NCBI RefSeq assembly: GCF_001020985.1
Contig: NZ_CP011542.1
Location: forward strand, 186,001 to 250,000
Source of the DNA: Corynebacterium mustelae
Lineage (GTDB): Bacteria > Actinomycetota > Actinomycetes > Mycobacteriales > Mycobacteriaceae
Direction of reading: 5' to 3'
DNA length: 64,000 bases
Positions within the stretch are counted from its first letter, which is position 1, and each line of letters starts with the position of its first letter. The position numbers and the translations under genes are program-made. Below are positions 10,300-21,499 of the stretch, piece by piece. The notes below the pieces were generated by a model, which did no database searches, was not told where the DNA came from, and saw nothing but the letters and a program-made list of their open reading frames with translations.

Positions 10300-13200
10300 A
10301 TGCGGAAGTTATTCCGGCGTTCCCGAACTAAAGTGGGCTACGGCACTATCGCGTTGACCGCGATAGTGTCATTGTTCGCGCAGTTAGTTGTGGTCACGCC
10401 TACAGCGCACGCAGAGATAAACTCCAATATCGTCATCTCGGAAATCAAAATTCAGAGTGCCGACTCTAGGGGAAATCTCACTGGCGATGGCAATCAGCAA
10501 CTCATGCAAGGCCTTAATGCGGCGAAAATTAGTTTTAAATACGATGCCGGACACGAATCGGTAACTAACGGAAGCCAATTTAATGTAAAAGTCCCAAGTT
10601 TCCTTGGTACGGGTGCCGATCAAAAACTCGATCTGGAAGTTCCCTATAACGGCGGCAAGGTTAAAGTAGCAAACTGCGTGTTAAATAATGCGACGGGTTT
10701 GACTTGTACTTTTAACGATCGCGTTGATGTTCTTCGCAAACTGGGATTCACAGGTTTTAAGGGCGATATTTCATTCGTTGCAGGTATTCAGAATACCCAC
10801 GACCAAAACAGAGCGAACATTTCGGTGAATGGCCGAGATGTCGAGGTTGCGTTGCCTGCGGATAAACCCGTCGGAAAATTAAACAAGCCTTATGGTCGCG
10901 CGGGATTCGGGAAAGATGCAGGCAATCTGATCGGTGTCAAAGGTAATCTTGGCTGGGGCGTGAATTTCAATAGTGCTCTGATCCAACAAGAGCTGGCGAA
11001 AATTGGTGACGACCGGGTATTCGATGGCAAGAAAGTACACACGCTAACTTTCTTAGAAAGCGCTGGTCCGGGCCAGGAATTTGATCCAAATCTAGCCAAC
11101 TGGATCCTGAAGTTTAAAGGCAATGCGGAGATATTCTCCAAATTCAACGGCAATGTTCCAACCCCATGCCTTAACGTCATCTTGGCTACTGGAACACGCC
11201 CAGGTGTCGTAACCACAGACAATAATGGTTCTGGGTGCAATACGGCGATTCAGCAAAATAATGTAGATTTCACGATGCCCGATGGCTTCTCCATAAGCGT
11301 TGAATTCATTGACACAAACAGTGATGGCCAGGCTGATTACAAAGATTCCCAGGCTCGCATTCGGGTAACTGGTCCGTTTGATCCGGATACCAATTATTCG
11401 ATCAATCCGCAGTTGCGTCGCTCTGGTTACAACGAAGCAGGTCCCTCTGGTCAGGAAGCGCTTGCTGTTAAAGAAGGTATGGCCTACGAAAACAACATTG
11501 TCTTGGAAGATACCAAACAATCTTCGAGCTTTGTTGCTAAGGCATTTCAAACCCTCACCGGTACCATTAATATGGCCAATCAATTCGGTACATTCTCGGT
11601 ACGCAAGTACTTACAGGGTGAAGGCATTGAAAATGTTCAACCGAGTGATAAATTCACCATTAATGGCACTTGGACCCTGCCAAACGGCAACACTGTAGCT
11701 TCGTATCCGGGGTGGCAACCGCAAACAGCAGATGGTGTGGAAATCACCATTAACGGTGATCAAGCAGCTGCTACCTCAGGTACCATCACTTTCAAGCTTG
11801 CCCCTGGTGAGCGAAAGACTGCCCCGGCACCTCACTTCCCAGTAGGAACTGAAATTACCCTTTCCGAGGATATGCAAACCGCGCCTAAACCTGGTGGTAT
11901 TGAATGGGAAGAAGCGGAATTTCTTATCAGCAACCGAGTTGTTGAACCGACATTCAAAATTCAGAACCAGAAAAATACAGAGATTGAGGTATTTAACAAG
12001 ACCAAACGCGAAACTGGCAAGCTTCGCGTGAAAAAGGTTCTTTCTGGTCTGCCTGCTGCACAACAACAGCAAGCGGCTACCGATGAATTCACCTTTGAAT
12101 ATCGGTGCGGTGTCGGCACCAACTACAAAGAGATCTCGAATGTGTCCGGCAGCGGTGCTGAGTTGGAAGTTCCAGGCGACTTCCCGGTCGGAACCTTATG
12201 TAATGTGCGCGAGAAGTTTAATCCGCAGGCTCCCCACACGGTTGGTGATTTTATCCAAACCGCCATGGAGCCAGCTGTAGTCACCATTAAAAAAGATGGT
12301 GTTGTTGCTGCGGTGACCAATAAGTATGCTCGGCTGAAGGGCGGGTTCCGTATCGCCAAGGACGTCACTGGTGATGCAGAAGTCCAAGCACTTGCCGGAA
12401 TAAAGTCGTTCACGTTTAGCTACGATTGTCAGATTGATAATCAGTCGGTTGCTAAAGCGGACAACGTTACCGTCACTCCTGGCGAACCAGCCGACATTAC
12501 CGGAGTGGACGTCGGAGCTGAGTGTGTCGTATCGGAGCCTGATGCAAACAACAATGGTGAGATTGACGGCTACACTTTGACTCGTCCGCAAGAGCAGCGC
12601 TTTGTCATTGCCAAGCAATCCACACCGGAGAATAATGTCAAGAACTTCACCAACGCGTATGAGTTGAAGCGCGGTGGCTTTAGCGTCGTCAAGCGATTCG
12701 CTGATCCTAAAATGAAGGATTTGCTGAAGAGCGAGACGGTCGATTTTAACTTCACCTGTAAGTCACCTCTAGGTGAGGCATCGAATCTTGAAGGTGACGC
12801 CCAGGCTGCGAATGGCAAGATTGCCGTACCTAAAGATGGAACTGCGAAGGTTATCACCGGGATTCCAGTGGGGCATAAGTGTGAAGTAACCGAGGTGGCC
12901 GATTCCGCTACCGTCAAGAACTACACCCACAACCCGTTACAGGCTCAGACCGCAGTTGTTGTGGAAAACCCATCCGCACCTGATGCGGCAGCTGAATCCA
13001 AGCTCACCTTCACCAATGAGTACACAGCTAAGACCGCCAAATTTGCGGTGACCAAGCAGGCGGAATTGGCCCCAGGCCAGGACGTATACCGTCAACTGTT
13101 CGATCAGCAGCTTCAGGCGAAAGGTGAGTTTGAATTCAGCTATACCTGTAGCGTGCCTAACTTCGGTGCACCGAAAACCATGCGTGTTGCAGCGGGTGGT

Positions 13201-15696
13201 CAAAAGGTGGAAAGCGCTGAAGAATACCCGATTGGTTCCCAGTGCACCATTACCGAGAATCTCGACCAAGCGCAATTGCCGGGATTTAATGCTCCGACGG
13301 TAAACAACGAGAGCATCACAGTTACTATCGCTGAAGAAGGTGAACCCGTTGTCACCGCAGCTTTCACCAATACCTATAATCGCAAGTCTGCTGGGTTGAA
13401 GCTGCAGAAGACATTCACGGATGGTCGTCCACACGAGCTTAATGCCGACCATAAGTTCCCGGTGAAATGGAGCTGTAATGCTAACAGCACGTCGGGGCCA
13501 GACACGTATGTCGCTGGAACAAAAGTTGCTGCTGAACTTCCAGCTTCCGGCGCGTTGGTGGATACCGGTTATGGTTTTGCTGAAGGAACCGAGTGTGTGA
13601 TTAGCGATGAGGAAGTGCAGCTTACCAATGATTTAATCCGGGCTGGATACACTGCGGAGGCACCGCAATACACGCCACTGACTATCACCGCTGGGGTGGA
13701 AAACATTGTTGGAGTGACCAACACTTACACCAAGCAGGTTGGAACGTTTGGTGTTAGGAAGACTGTTGCGGGCGACAATGCTGCTGCCTTTGCAAAGAAT
13801 AACTTTAGCTTCACCTACGTGTGTGCTGCGCCTAATGACGCAGCCAAGGCCAACGCCATTAATGGTGCAATTACGGTTGCAGGTGACGGCGTTTTAGGAA
13901 ACGAGAAGTCTAAGGAGATTCCAGTAGGTTGGATTTGTGAGCTGACAGAAACTTCCGCCGTTCCTCAGGGTTACACCGTTAACACCGAGATTAAGAAACC
14001 ACCTGAGATTGCGCCAGGTGATGGCAATATCTTCAACGTCACTAACACCTATACCCAGCAAACTGGTGGATTTAAAGTAAAGAAGGTCACCAATGATGGG
14101 CTCTTTACTGGTACTGAGTTCCGGGTGAGTTACACCTGCGATAATGATCCGGGTAGCAACAAGGAATTAATGGTGCCAGCTAACGGCGAAGCTGTTGTCG
14201 TCGACAAGCTCCCAACTGGCACTAGCTGTACGATTTCCGAAAGTCCAGACGACGCTGCCAAACCTGGTTACACAGTGGCTTCCACTATTGATACGCCGCA
14301 GGTGACCGTTGAAGCGGATCAGGTTAAAACCGTCACTGTGACGAATACTTATGCGGACAAGATTGGCGGCCTGAATATTTCCCACACCGCTACCGGAAAT
14401 GCTGCGCCGCTTGGTTCGAAAGAATTGGTTTACACTGTGACCGGTACACCTGATAAAGGTGGCGATCCAATTACCAAGACAGTTAATGTCAAAGCAGGCG
14501 AAACAGTGACTGTTTCAGACTTGCCAGCTGGCACCTATACTGTAACCCAAGCTGAACCCCAAGCCCCAGCACCAGTGGTCATTGGCACCACCATCAACAC
14601 TGAGCCAGGGCCAAGCGTTCAGGTGAAGGTTAGCGGTAACCCAGGTGAGACGGCCGAGGTAGCAGCAATAAATAACTACACCTTGGCAACTGGTTCGCTT
14701 ACGCTCTCAAAGACAGTTACCACGCAGGAACACGCTGATCGCAGCTTCACCTTTGACTATGCGTGTGAAAGCCCACTGGATCCGAAGAAGATTGCCAACA
14801 GTGTCTCAGCTAAGGCAGATGGCACCGAAGTTGAAGTGGTGAAATCTCTCCCATATGGTTCGACCTGTACTATCAGCGAAGACCTTGAGAAAAACGCCAT
14901 CGAAGGTTACACCATTGCGCCTGTTCCAGCGAAGACCATAAGCATCAACGCTGCGACGCAAAAGGTTGAGATTGAAAACACGATAACCCGCGACACAGCA
15001 CCACTGTCCCTCGCGAAGGTTGTCACCGGTAATGAGGATTTTGCCAAGAAGGAATTCACCTTCCGCTACACCTGTACCGATACTGGTAATAAGGAAACCG
15101 AAATCAAGGTGCTTGGCGACGGCAAACCAGTGACAGTTCGTGACGCAGTACCGACAGGTACCTCTTGTACCTTCACCGAGGACGAAGAGAAGGCAGCCGA
15201 ACAGCACTACTTCCTCAACATGGAACCGGCGAAGACTGTTACGGTAACTAAACGGGATACACCAGTAACCGTTAGCTTCACCAACACCTACACGCAGAAG
15301 CCGTACTGGATTGCTGGACTTATCTTGATCCCTGCAATTATTGGTGGTGCAGCTATCATCGCGGACCTGGCTAAGAAGGGGCACCGTACTGCTCCAGCGA
15401 CACCTGCTCCGGGCGCTGAAAAGAAAGCCACCGATCCACAGGGTGATGGCGCTCAAGGCCCAGCTAAGAAGGGTGTTGCTAAGGATGGGGCTACCGCACC
15501 TCATGCGGCAGCGCCTAAGGGCGAAGCCGCAGGAAAAGCCACCGCACCAGGTAAGAGCCAGCCAGGTGCTTCCGGATCGCTAGCTCGAACCGGTGCATCG
15601 GTACTTGGCGTCCTTGCGGCAGCATTGCTTGTCATTGCGCTCGGAGTATTCTTCATCCGACGCGGACGCAATACTGGTACCAATGGTGAAAGCTAA
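10300..15696 (+). CDS. Giant DUF5979-repeat surface protein, LARTG-anchored
   Basis: The protein has 1798 residues. A basic N-terminus and hydrophobic core end at AHA (about residue 39), a signal peptide. Residues about 40-420 form an N-terminal head without repeats that may be an adhesin-type domain. About eleven DUF5979-like repeats of roughly 90-110 residues follow. Most have the paired cysteines (FxYxC, PxGTxC) and end in (F/V)TNTY; the ninth (GGLNISHT) and the end of the tenth deviate. The C-terminus has a hydrophobic segment, an Ala/Pro/Lys-rich linker (KKGVAKDG), LARTG at about residue 1761, a transmembrane helix and RRGR. It is predicted to be an extended rod displayed on the cell wall by a class E-like sortase. 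It lies between lysC and asd with its own terminator. Confidence 0.85.
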   Translation: MRKLFRRSRTKVGYGTIALTAIVSLFAQLVVVTPTAHAEINSNIVISEIKIQSADSRGNLTGDGNQQLMQGLNAAKISFKYDAGHESVTNGSQFNVKVPSFLGTGADQKLDLEVPYNGGKVKVANCVLNNATGLTCTFNDRVDVLRKLGFTGFKGDISFVAGIQNTHDQNRANISVNGRDVEVALPADKPVGKLNKPYGRAGFGKDAGNLIGVKGNLGWGVNFNSALIQQELAKIGDDRVFDGKKVHTLTFLESAGPGQEFDPNLANWILKFKGNAEIFSKFNGNVPTPCLNVILATGTRPGVVTTDNNGSGCNTAIQQNNVDFTMPDGFSISVEFIDTNSDGQADYKDSQARIRVTGPFDPDTNYSINPQLRRSGYNEAGPSGQEALAVKEGMAYENNIVLEDTKQSSSFVAKAFQTLTGTINMANQFGTFSVRKYLQGEGIENVQPSDKFTINGTWTLPNGNTVASYPGWQPQTADGVEITINGDQAAATSGTITFKLAPGERKTAPAPHFPVGTEITLSEDMQTAPKPGGIEWEEAEFLISNRVVEPTFKIQNQKNTEIEVFNKTKRETGKLRVKKVLSGLPAAQQQQAATDEFTFEYRCGVGTNYKEISNVSGSGAELEVPGDFPVGTLCNVREKFNPQAPHTVGDFIQTAMEPAVVTIKKDGVVAAVTNKYARLKGGFRIAKDVTGDAEVQALAGIKSFTFSYDCQIDNQSVAKADNVTVTPGEPADITGVDVGAECVVSEPDANNNGEIDGYTLTRPQEQRFVIAKQSTPENNVKNFTNAYELKRGGFSVVKRFADPKMKDLLKSETVDFNFTCKSPLGEASNLEGDAQAANGKIAVPKDGTAKVITGIPVGHKCEVTEVADSATVKNYTHNPLQAQTAVVVENPSAPDAAAESKLTFTNEYTAKTAKFAVTKQAELAPGQDVYRQLFDQQLQAKGEFEFSYTCSVPNFGAPKTMRVAAGGQKVESAEEYPIGSQCTITENLDQAQLPGFNAPTVNNESITVTIAEEGEPVVTAAFTNTYNRKSAGLKLQKTFTDGRPHELNADHKFPVKWSCNANSTSGPDTYVAGTKVAAELPASGALVDTGYGFAEGTECVISDEEVQLTNDLIRAGYTAEAPQYTPLTITAGVENIVGVTNTYTKQVGTFGVRKTVAGDNAAAFAKNNFSFTYVCAAPNDAAKANAINGAITVAGDGVLGNEKSKEIPVGWICELTETSAVPQGYTVNTEIKKPPEIAPGDGNIFNVTNTYTQQTGGFKVKKVTNDGLFTGTEFRVSYTCDNDPGSNKELMVPANGEAVVVDKLPTGTSCTISESPDDAAKPGYTVASTIDTPQVTVEADQVKTVTVTNTYADKIGGLNISHTATGNAAPLGSKELVYTVTGTPDKGGDPITKTVNVKAGETVTVSDLPAGTYTVTQAEPQAPAPVVIGTTINTEPGPSVQVKVSGNPGETAEVAAINNYTLATGSLTLSKTVTTQEHADRSFTFDYACESPLDPKKIANSVSAKADGTEVEVVKSLPYGSTCTISEDLEKNAIEGYTIAPVPAKTISINAATQKVEIENTITRDTAPLSLAKVVTGNEDFAKKEFTFRYTCTDTGNKETEIKVLGDGKPVTVRDAVPTGTSCTFTEDEEKAAEQHYFLNMEPAKTVTVTKRDTPVTVSFTNTYTQKPYWIAGLILIPAIIGGAAIIADLAKKGHRTAPATPAPGAEKKATDPQGDGAQGPAKKGVAKDGATAPHAAAPKGEAAGKATAPGKSQPGASGSLARTGASVLGVLAAALLVIALGVFFIRRGRNTGTNGES

Positions 15697-15731
15697 ACGA
15701 TGTACTTAGCTTCGTAGCTGTTGGATGAGCG

Positions 15732-15775
15732 GCGCGTTGACAACCGATAGTTTGGTATGTCAACGCGTCGCTTTT
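15732..15775 (+). terminator. Terminator after giant surface gene
   Basis: The arms 15732-15742 (GCGCGTTGACA) and 15758-15768 (TGTCAACGCGT) pair at 10 of 11 positions and are followed by CGCTTTT. This isolates asd from read-through. Confidence 0.75.
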
Positions 15776-15822
15776 GCATACCCGAAGCTGCACTGCTTTA
15801 GATTCACCCAACCATCGGGTCA

Positions 15823-15852
15823 TTGTGGCGGTGCAACATCGGGGAGTACTAT
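15823..15852 (+). promoter_or_regulatory. Candidate asd promoter
   Basis: TTGTGG and TACTAT are spaced by 18 nt, about 50 nt before asd. Because terminators lie on both sides of the inserted surface gene, asd needs a promoter of its own, and this is the best candidate seen. Confidence 0.4.
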
Positions 15853-15901
15853 CGAAAAGACACGATCAACCCATAAAAGTAGATTGAGGGGCAGACCCTA
15901 A

Positions 15902-16945
<1,044 letters not shown>

Positions 16946-16953
16946 CTTGACTG

Positions 16954-17006
16954 GGCTCCCCGGCAAAGGCTGTATGGCCTGACCGTTGCTGGGGAGCTTT
17001 CTGTTT
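16954..17006 (+). terminator. Terminator after asd
   Basis: The arms GCTCCCCGGCAA (16954-16965) and TTGCTGGGGAGC (16986-16997) pair with one mismatch and are followed by TTTCTGTTT. Confidence 0.85.
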
Positions 17007-17618
17007 ACCTATAGCATGCAAAGTCAACGCAACGTATCTTTTATTTCGTGCTTGCGGTGCTGAAATTTCGTGAATTTTAGCGATGGGCCTAGTCCTACAG
17101 TAATTAATGGACAGCTGTTCATAATTTAATTTTAACTAATTTAATACTCCCATATAAGTTTTTTAGTATGAGTTCCGTGGTGGGTTTTGACGTTTATCGA
17201 TGTTGATGGGGATATTAGGAACTTGGCTATTGATAGGGGGTAAAATTTGGGGGAAACAAAGGTAGAATGGGGCATATCACATATTAAAATTGCTCATTAT
17301 TCACTTATGAAAAATTAACATTTGCCATGCAGTCAATCTGTAGCACTTTAGCCATAATTGGGTTTTGGCAACACTGGCTATATTAGTGTGATTTTATTTC
17401 CCAAAAAATAAGTAAAAGATAAGAAATCTACCTAAAAGACTATGAAAATACCGGGGGTAGATTGCTGCTTTTCCACTAATTCATGCATAAGGTTATTGCA
17501 AAACAGCCCTCACTTGGCAGAGCTATGCCCAGGCGGGCGGACTGTTTGCTCCGCATTATTAACAATGTGAGCAGCTATGAGAAACACTTAATAAATATTC
17601 AAGAGGAGGTGGCTACCA
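17007..17618. other. AT-rich spacer before third surface gene
   Basis: About 600 nt are strongly AT-rich, especially 17095-17450, with many stops in all frames and no convincing gene. A GAGGAGG ribosome site closes it at about 17603-17609. No promoter stands out clearly. The contrast with the neighbouring core genes fits acquired DNA. Confidence 0.5.
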
Positions 17619-20600
17619 ATGGGTCAACTATCACTTACCAATGCTCGCACTAAAGTTCGTGCATTCGTGATATTGATGGTTTTTGCGTTGGTATCGTCGG
17701 TTATCGTCGTCATGCCAACCGGTACTGCGAACGCACAAACAGGTTTTGTGCCAAAAGACTTCGCGTCCCAATATGGAACCAACTTGGAAATCAAGCGGGA
17801 TGCAAAAGTGATCACAGACTCCGACGAGGATAACCGCCCGATCGTGGCCGGCAATGAGATCGATGCGATTTTTGAATGGGAGGTTGGCGGAAACGAGGCA
17901 CCTCGGCCAGGCGATCAGATGATCATTAACCTGCCAAGCTGGCTGCGAACCTCAACCAATAGGGATGACTACAACGCTGGTAAATACACCACATGTGACT
18001 TCAAGGTAACTGAGTCACAGGTAATTTGTACATTTACTGACGCAGTTGAGGGGGACAATAACGCCAACATCAAAGGCCATATTGGTTTGCGGCTCAAGGC
18101 AACCCCAACTACGAGGGCTGAGTCTTTAACTTGGGGCCCTGAAAAATATGATGCCTTCTTTGACCTAACTGGCGAGCGAAATGGGGAGATCAAAGCCCCT
18201 GGTATCGGTGGTGACAATGCAGCTACCGGAGCGATCCGCAAAGGTGGCAATTTCTCCAAAGATCTTAAATATAAAGATACCGATTACCAGCAACTCTTTT
18301 GGTCGGTTCTTATTCCAGCGGAAAAAGTTAACGAGATTGCTGCTGGAAATAATAACGCCATTGAAATTGAAGACACTCTAAGTGATGTCCAGCTCGTCGA
18401 CCCCGACACCGGTGAAGAAGTGACAGTACGGCACTACTTCGCTGCTGCGGGTGTTGGCGGAAACCTTGAGATTAGTCGGCGCGAAGGAGATTCGCTGGCT
18501 AATGGAACTTGGGAGGTGACGGAATCACCGAAATGTAATGCTGGTGGAGAGTACCACAGCGCAAATATTCCTTGCGCTACTCGCATCGCTCAGGCGAATA
18601 ATGAAACCGGCGAAGTAGCTGCACGTTCTGGTCAGCCTGAAGTAATTACCGTCGATAAGTATTACGGCAAAAATAACTGGGAACCAGCCAGTAAGCTGAA
18701 GATCAAGATCGAAAATGTAAAGCCAAATGCGGCATACCGGATTACCTACTACACCTGGATTCCATCCACCTCAATTGGGCCGGATAAAGGTGCATTAAAG
18801 AATCCACAAGCAAAGAATTCTATTCGGATCAGCGGTCACGGTGAAACTATTGTCAAAGATGTTGCACTTTACGCCCGCGTATGGGGTGACTCATCAGGTG
18901 ATCCAAACCGCACTGAGATCGTGGTAAAGAAAAAGGTTGAAGCCGCACCGGGTGAAACCTCTGACGTAAAAGAGTTCCCGCTAGATCTCCATGTCAATGG
19001 CAAGGTAGAAAAGTGCAGTGTATCCGAAGAAAAGCCATGCAAGATCATGGTTGATCCAGGTTCCAACGTGAAAATCGTAGAGCCTAGCGTTTCTGGCAGC
19101 GCACTTACGTGGAATCCAGGCGTATTCTCAGTTCCGGCTACTCAAGTTAATAAACAGTCAGACATCAAAGTCAGCGGTAATACTGCAACCATTGAGCGGG
19201 CAGTTCGTGGTGAAAAGATCACCTTGTTGTTAACCAATAGCTTCCAACCTTCAGTTAAGTATGGTCAGTTCGTAGTGAAGAAGATCCAGCAGGGTTTGGA
19301 CCCTAAGGGCGGTACCGGTCCAGATCTGACTGCAAAGGAATATTCGTTGAAGTTCCAGTGCGATAAGGACAGCAAGCCGGTAAACGGCGCTTCCGCATAT
19401 AAGGCCAACACCGACTATGACATCACCGTCACGGCCAAGGCTGAAAAACTTGTGGGTGAATTCCCAGCAGGGACCAAGTGTGTGATCAAAGACGAAGATC
19501 TAGCTTCGGCCAAGATCAAGGGGCCACATGCAAACCAAACCAAGGAGTTTGAGGCAACGGCATCCTACGTTCAGGCACCAGAAATTAAAGCTGGCGAAAA
19601 GAACGTTGCTACTGTAACCAACAAGTATCAAAATACGTTCTTCCTGAGCAAAGTGGTTGAAGGTGTGCCTCAAGAGCTGTACCAGGACAAAGATTTTACG
19701 TTCGAATACACCTGTGGCACTGAAACGGGCCGCGTGAAGCTGAAGGCTAACGGCAAAGCTACTATGATTCCTCAGTTCTTTGACATTGGGACTCGCTGTA
19801 CCTATAAAGAGGTGGATTTACCAGAAATCCCTGGCTATAAACTCATCAACGTTGAAAAGCCTTATGCGGACGGGCTCTCTATCGTCGGTGCGCCTCGCTA
19901 TCACGAAAAGCGCGTAGTGAACAAGTACGAAAAGGAAATCATTCTCGGCCAGTTTAAGCTTGAGAAGGCTGTTGTTGGTGTTGATGCTGCAGCTATTGGT
20001 AATCCGGAGTTCAAGGCTTCTGCTTCGTGGACTGTTAATGGTAAGTCTGAGAAGCGTGATGTAACTGTGCGTGCTGGTCAGGTTGTTGAGGATTTCCCTG
20101 CGCTTCCGGTTGGTACGGTTGTTACCTTGTCTGAGACTAGGCCTGCTGATAATGCTGCTGTTGCTTGGGATACCCCGGTATTTAGTGGTGATGGTGTTGT
20201 TGATAACGGCAACGGGACTGCTGACTTGACTATCAAGGCCGGTATTGTTGGCGGCCAGGTTGTCACGTTGACGAATAATGCGACACCACTGGGTCAGTTC
20301 AAGTTGCAAAAGGTTGTGAAGGGTCTCGGTTCGTACTTTGTAGGCGATCAGGAGTACAAGGTTTCTGCCAGTTGGACTGCTAATGGCAAGAACGAAACTA
20401 AAGATATGACTCTGCGTAATGGTACGGTTGTTGATATCCCGGATCTGCCTGTTGGTACAGTAGTTACGTTGCAAGAGCTCAAGCCAGCCGATAGTGCTAC
20501 CGCTACCTGGGCTACCCCAGTGTTCAGCGGCGACGGAGTTGTGGATAAGGGCGATGGTACCGCTGAGCTGACTATCAAGCAGGGCACTGCAGATGGCCAG

Positions 20601-20945
20601 TTGGTAACTCTCACCAACACTGTTAACCCACAATGGTGGTGGTTGCTCATTGGTCTGGTTCCATTGATCAGTGGTGGCTTGGCTAGCCTCGTTCCTGGGC
20701 CAGTGGCACCATTGGGCCAGCAGCCACAGGCGCCTGCCCCACAGGCATCTACACCAGCTAAGCCACTCGGCGAAGCACCACAGAAGGGTATTGCGAAAGA
20801 TGCACCTACGGCTAAGGGCGTGCAAAAAGATTCGCAGGCTAAGTCACTAGCTAAGACTGGTGCTTCCGTTCTTGGATTGGTTGCTATCGCGGCGTTGCTG
20901 GCAGCGCTTGGTGTATTCCTGGTGCGTCGTGGGCGTAAAAGCTAG
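17619..20945 (+). CDS. DUF5979-repeat surface protein, LAKTG-anchored
   Basis: The protein has 1108 residues. Its signal peptide ends at ANA (about residue 40). Residues about 41-540 form a non-repeat head with adhesin-like beta-rich composition (WEVGGNEAPRPGDQMIINLPSW near residue 90). About four DUF5979-like repeats follow. The last two are near-duplicates: the blocks starting GQFKLEKAV and GQFKLQKVV share LPVGTVVTL and TPVFSGDGVVD. These two lack the cysteine pair of the earlier repeats. The C-terminus has a hydrophobic patch, a KGIAKDAP linker, LAKTG at about residue 1077, a transmembrane helix and RRGRK. A very strong ribosome site (GAGGAGG) precedes the ATG. Predicted wall-anchored adhesin, paralogue of the other two. 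Confidence 0.85.
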   Translation: MGQLSLTNARTKVRAFVILMVFALVSSVIVVMPTGTANAQTGFVPKDFASQYGTNLEIKRDAKVITDSDEDNRPIVAGNEIDAIFEWEVGGNEAPRPGDQMIINLPSWLRTSTNRDDYNAGKYTTCDFKVTESQVICTFTDAVEGDNNANIKGHIGLRLKATPTTRAESLTWGPEKYDAFFDLTGERNGEIKAPGIGGDNAATGAIRKGGNFSKDLKYKDTDYQQLFWSVLIPAEKVNEIAAGNNNAIEIEDTLSDVQLVDPDTGEEVTVRHYFAAAGVGGNLEISRREGDSLANGTWEVTESPKCNAGGEYHSANIPCATRIAQANNETGEVAARSGQPEVITVDKYYGKNNWEPASKLKIKIENVKPNAAYRITYYTWIPSTSIGPDKGALKNPQAKNSIRISGHGETIVKDVALYARVWGDSSGDPNRTEIVVKKKVEAAPGETSDVKEFPLDLHVNGKVEKCSVSEEKPCKIMVDPGSNVKIVEPSVSGSALTWNPGVFSVPATQVNKQSDIKVSGNTATIERAVRGEKITLLLTNSFQPSVKYGQFVVKKIQQGLDPKGGTGPDLTAKEYSLKFQCDKDSKPVNGASAYKANTDYDITVTAKAEKLVGEFPAGTKCVIKDEDLASAKIKGPHANQTKEFEATASYVQAPEIKAGEKNVATVTNKYQNTFFLSKVVEGVPQELYQDKDFTFEYTCGTETGRVKLKANGKATMIPQFFDIGTRCTYKEVDLPEIPGYKLINVEKPYADGLSIVGAPRYHEKRVVNKYEKEIILGQFKLEKAVVGVDAAAIGNPEFKASASWTVNGKSEKRDVTVRAGQVVEDFPALPVGTVVTLSETRPADNAAVAWDTPVFSGDGVVDNGNGTADLTIKAGIVGGQVVTLTNNATPLGQFKLQKVVKGLGSYFVGDQEYKVSASWTANGKNETKDMTLRNGTVVDIPDLPVGTVVTLQELKPADSATATWATPVFSGDGVVDKGDGTAELTIKQGTADGQLVTLTNTVNPQWWWLLIGLVPLISGGLASLVPGPVAPLGQQPQAPAPQASTPAKPLGEAPQKGIAKDAPTAKGVQKDSQAKSLAKTGASVLGLVAIAALLAALGVFLVRRGRKS

Positions 20946-20986
20946 CGGCACGCATAGTTAAGCGATAGTTATTATCGCAGCCGTTT

Positions 20987-21025
20987 AACCGGTGTTCCCT
21001 ACGGTAGTAGGGGGCACCGGTTTTT
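20987..21025 (+). terminator. Terminator after third surface gene
   Basis: AACCGGTG...CCCT pairs with AGGGG...CACCGGTT and is followed by TTTTT. Confidence 0.85.
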
Positions 21026-21499
21026 CGCGTATCCTGCAGACGAGATTTGCTGTGCCATACGGCATCAGCGCTTTAGGTTTTAGCTATTAAATTTATTGTT
21101 GATTTTGGGTGGGGTGATTGGTGGCTGTATCCTGTTTGGTTTTCGGTATTGGTATGGCGTGAATTGGTATTGGGGAAGCGCCGCTAATGACAGCCTTTTA
21201 GCCTGCGAAATGACTGCAGGGGTGATATTGGGGGTGATTTTCGCTATTGATGCACGCGTTTTATGACTTTGAAAGGCTGGGACAATCAGTTTATTCATGC
21301 AGCTAGGGCTGTTATTTTGACGGTTATTACGAAATAATTAGATCGGTGTCAATGTGTGGGCATAGTAATAAAGGTTGATCTTTGGCGAATTGGCTTGTTT
21401 GCCCTTGGAACCGCCCGTCTTCAGTATTACGCTATTAATCAATCACTTACCCATAAGTTAATAATCTATATCAGTTATAGGTTTAAGAAAGGTTTGCAT
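21026..21499. other. Spacer before catalase, with possible small membrane ORF
   Basis: This AT-rich region contains a 56-codon frame from TTG 21096 to the stop at 21264-21266. It encodes two hydrophobic stretches (LLILGGVIGGCILFGF and TAGVILGVIFAI). No ribosome site is seen, so it may be a remnant of a membrane gene. Around 21440-21485 there is AT-rich, partly repetitive sequence (TTACCCATAAGTTAATAATC) that probably holds the katA promoter. Confidence 0.35.

Noticed and set aside
14806..15504. 232-codon minus-strand frame in the giant surface gene
   Set aside because: Antisense shadow in repeat-coding DNA.
19818..20825. 335-codon minus-strand frame in the third surface gene
   Set aside because: Shadow of a repetitive gene; no start signal and low-complexity residues.
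21356..21499. Longer N-terminus for catalase
   Set aside because: The extra 48 residues are not catalase-like and the region looks like promoter DNA.
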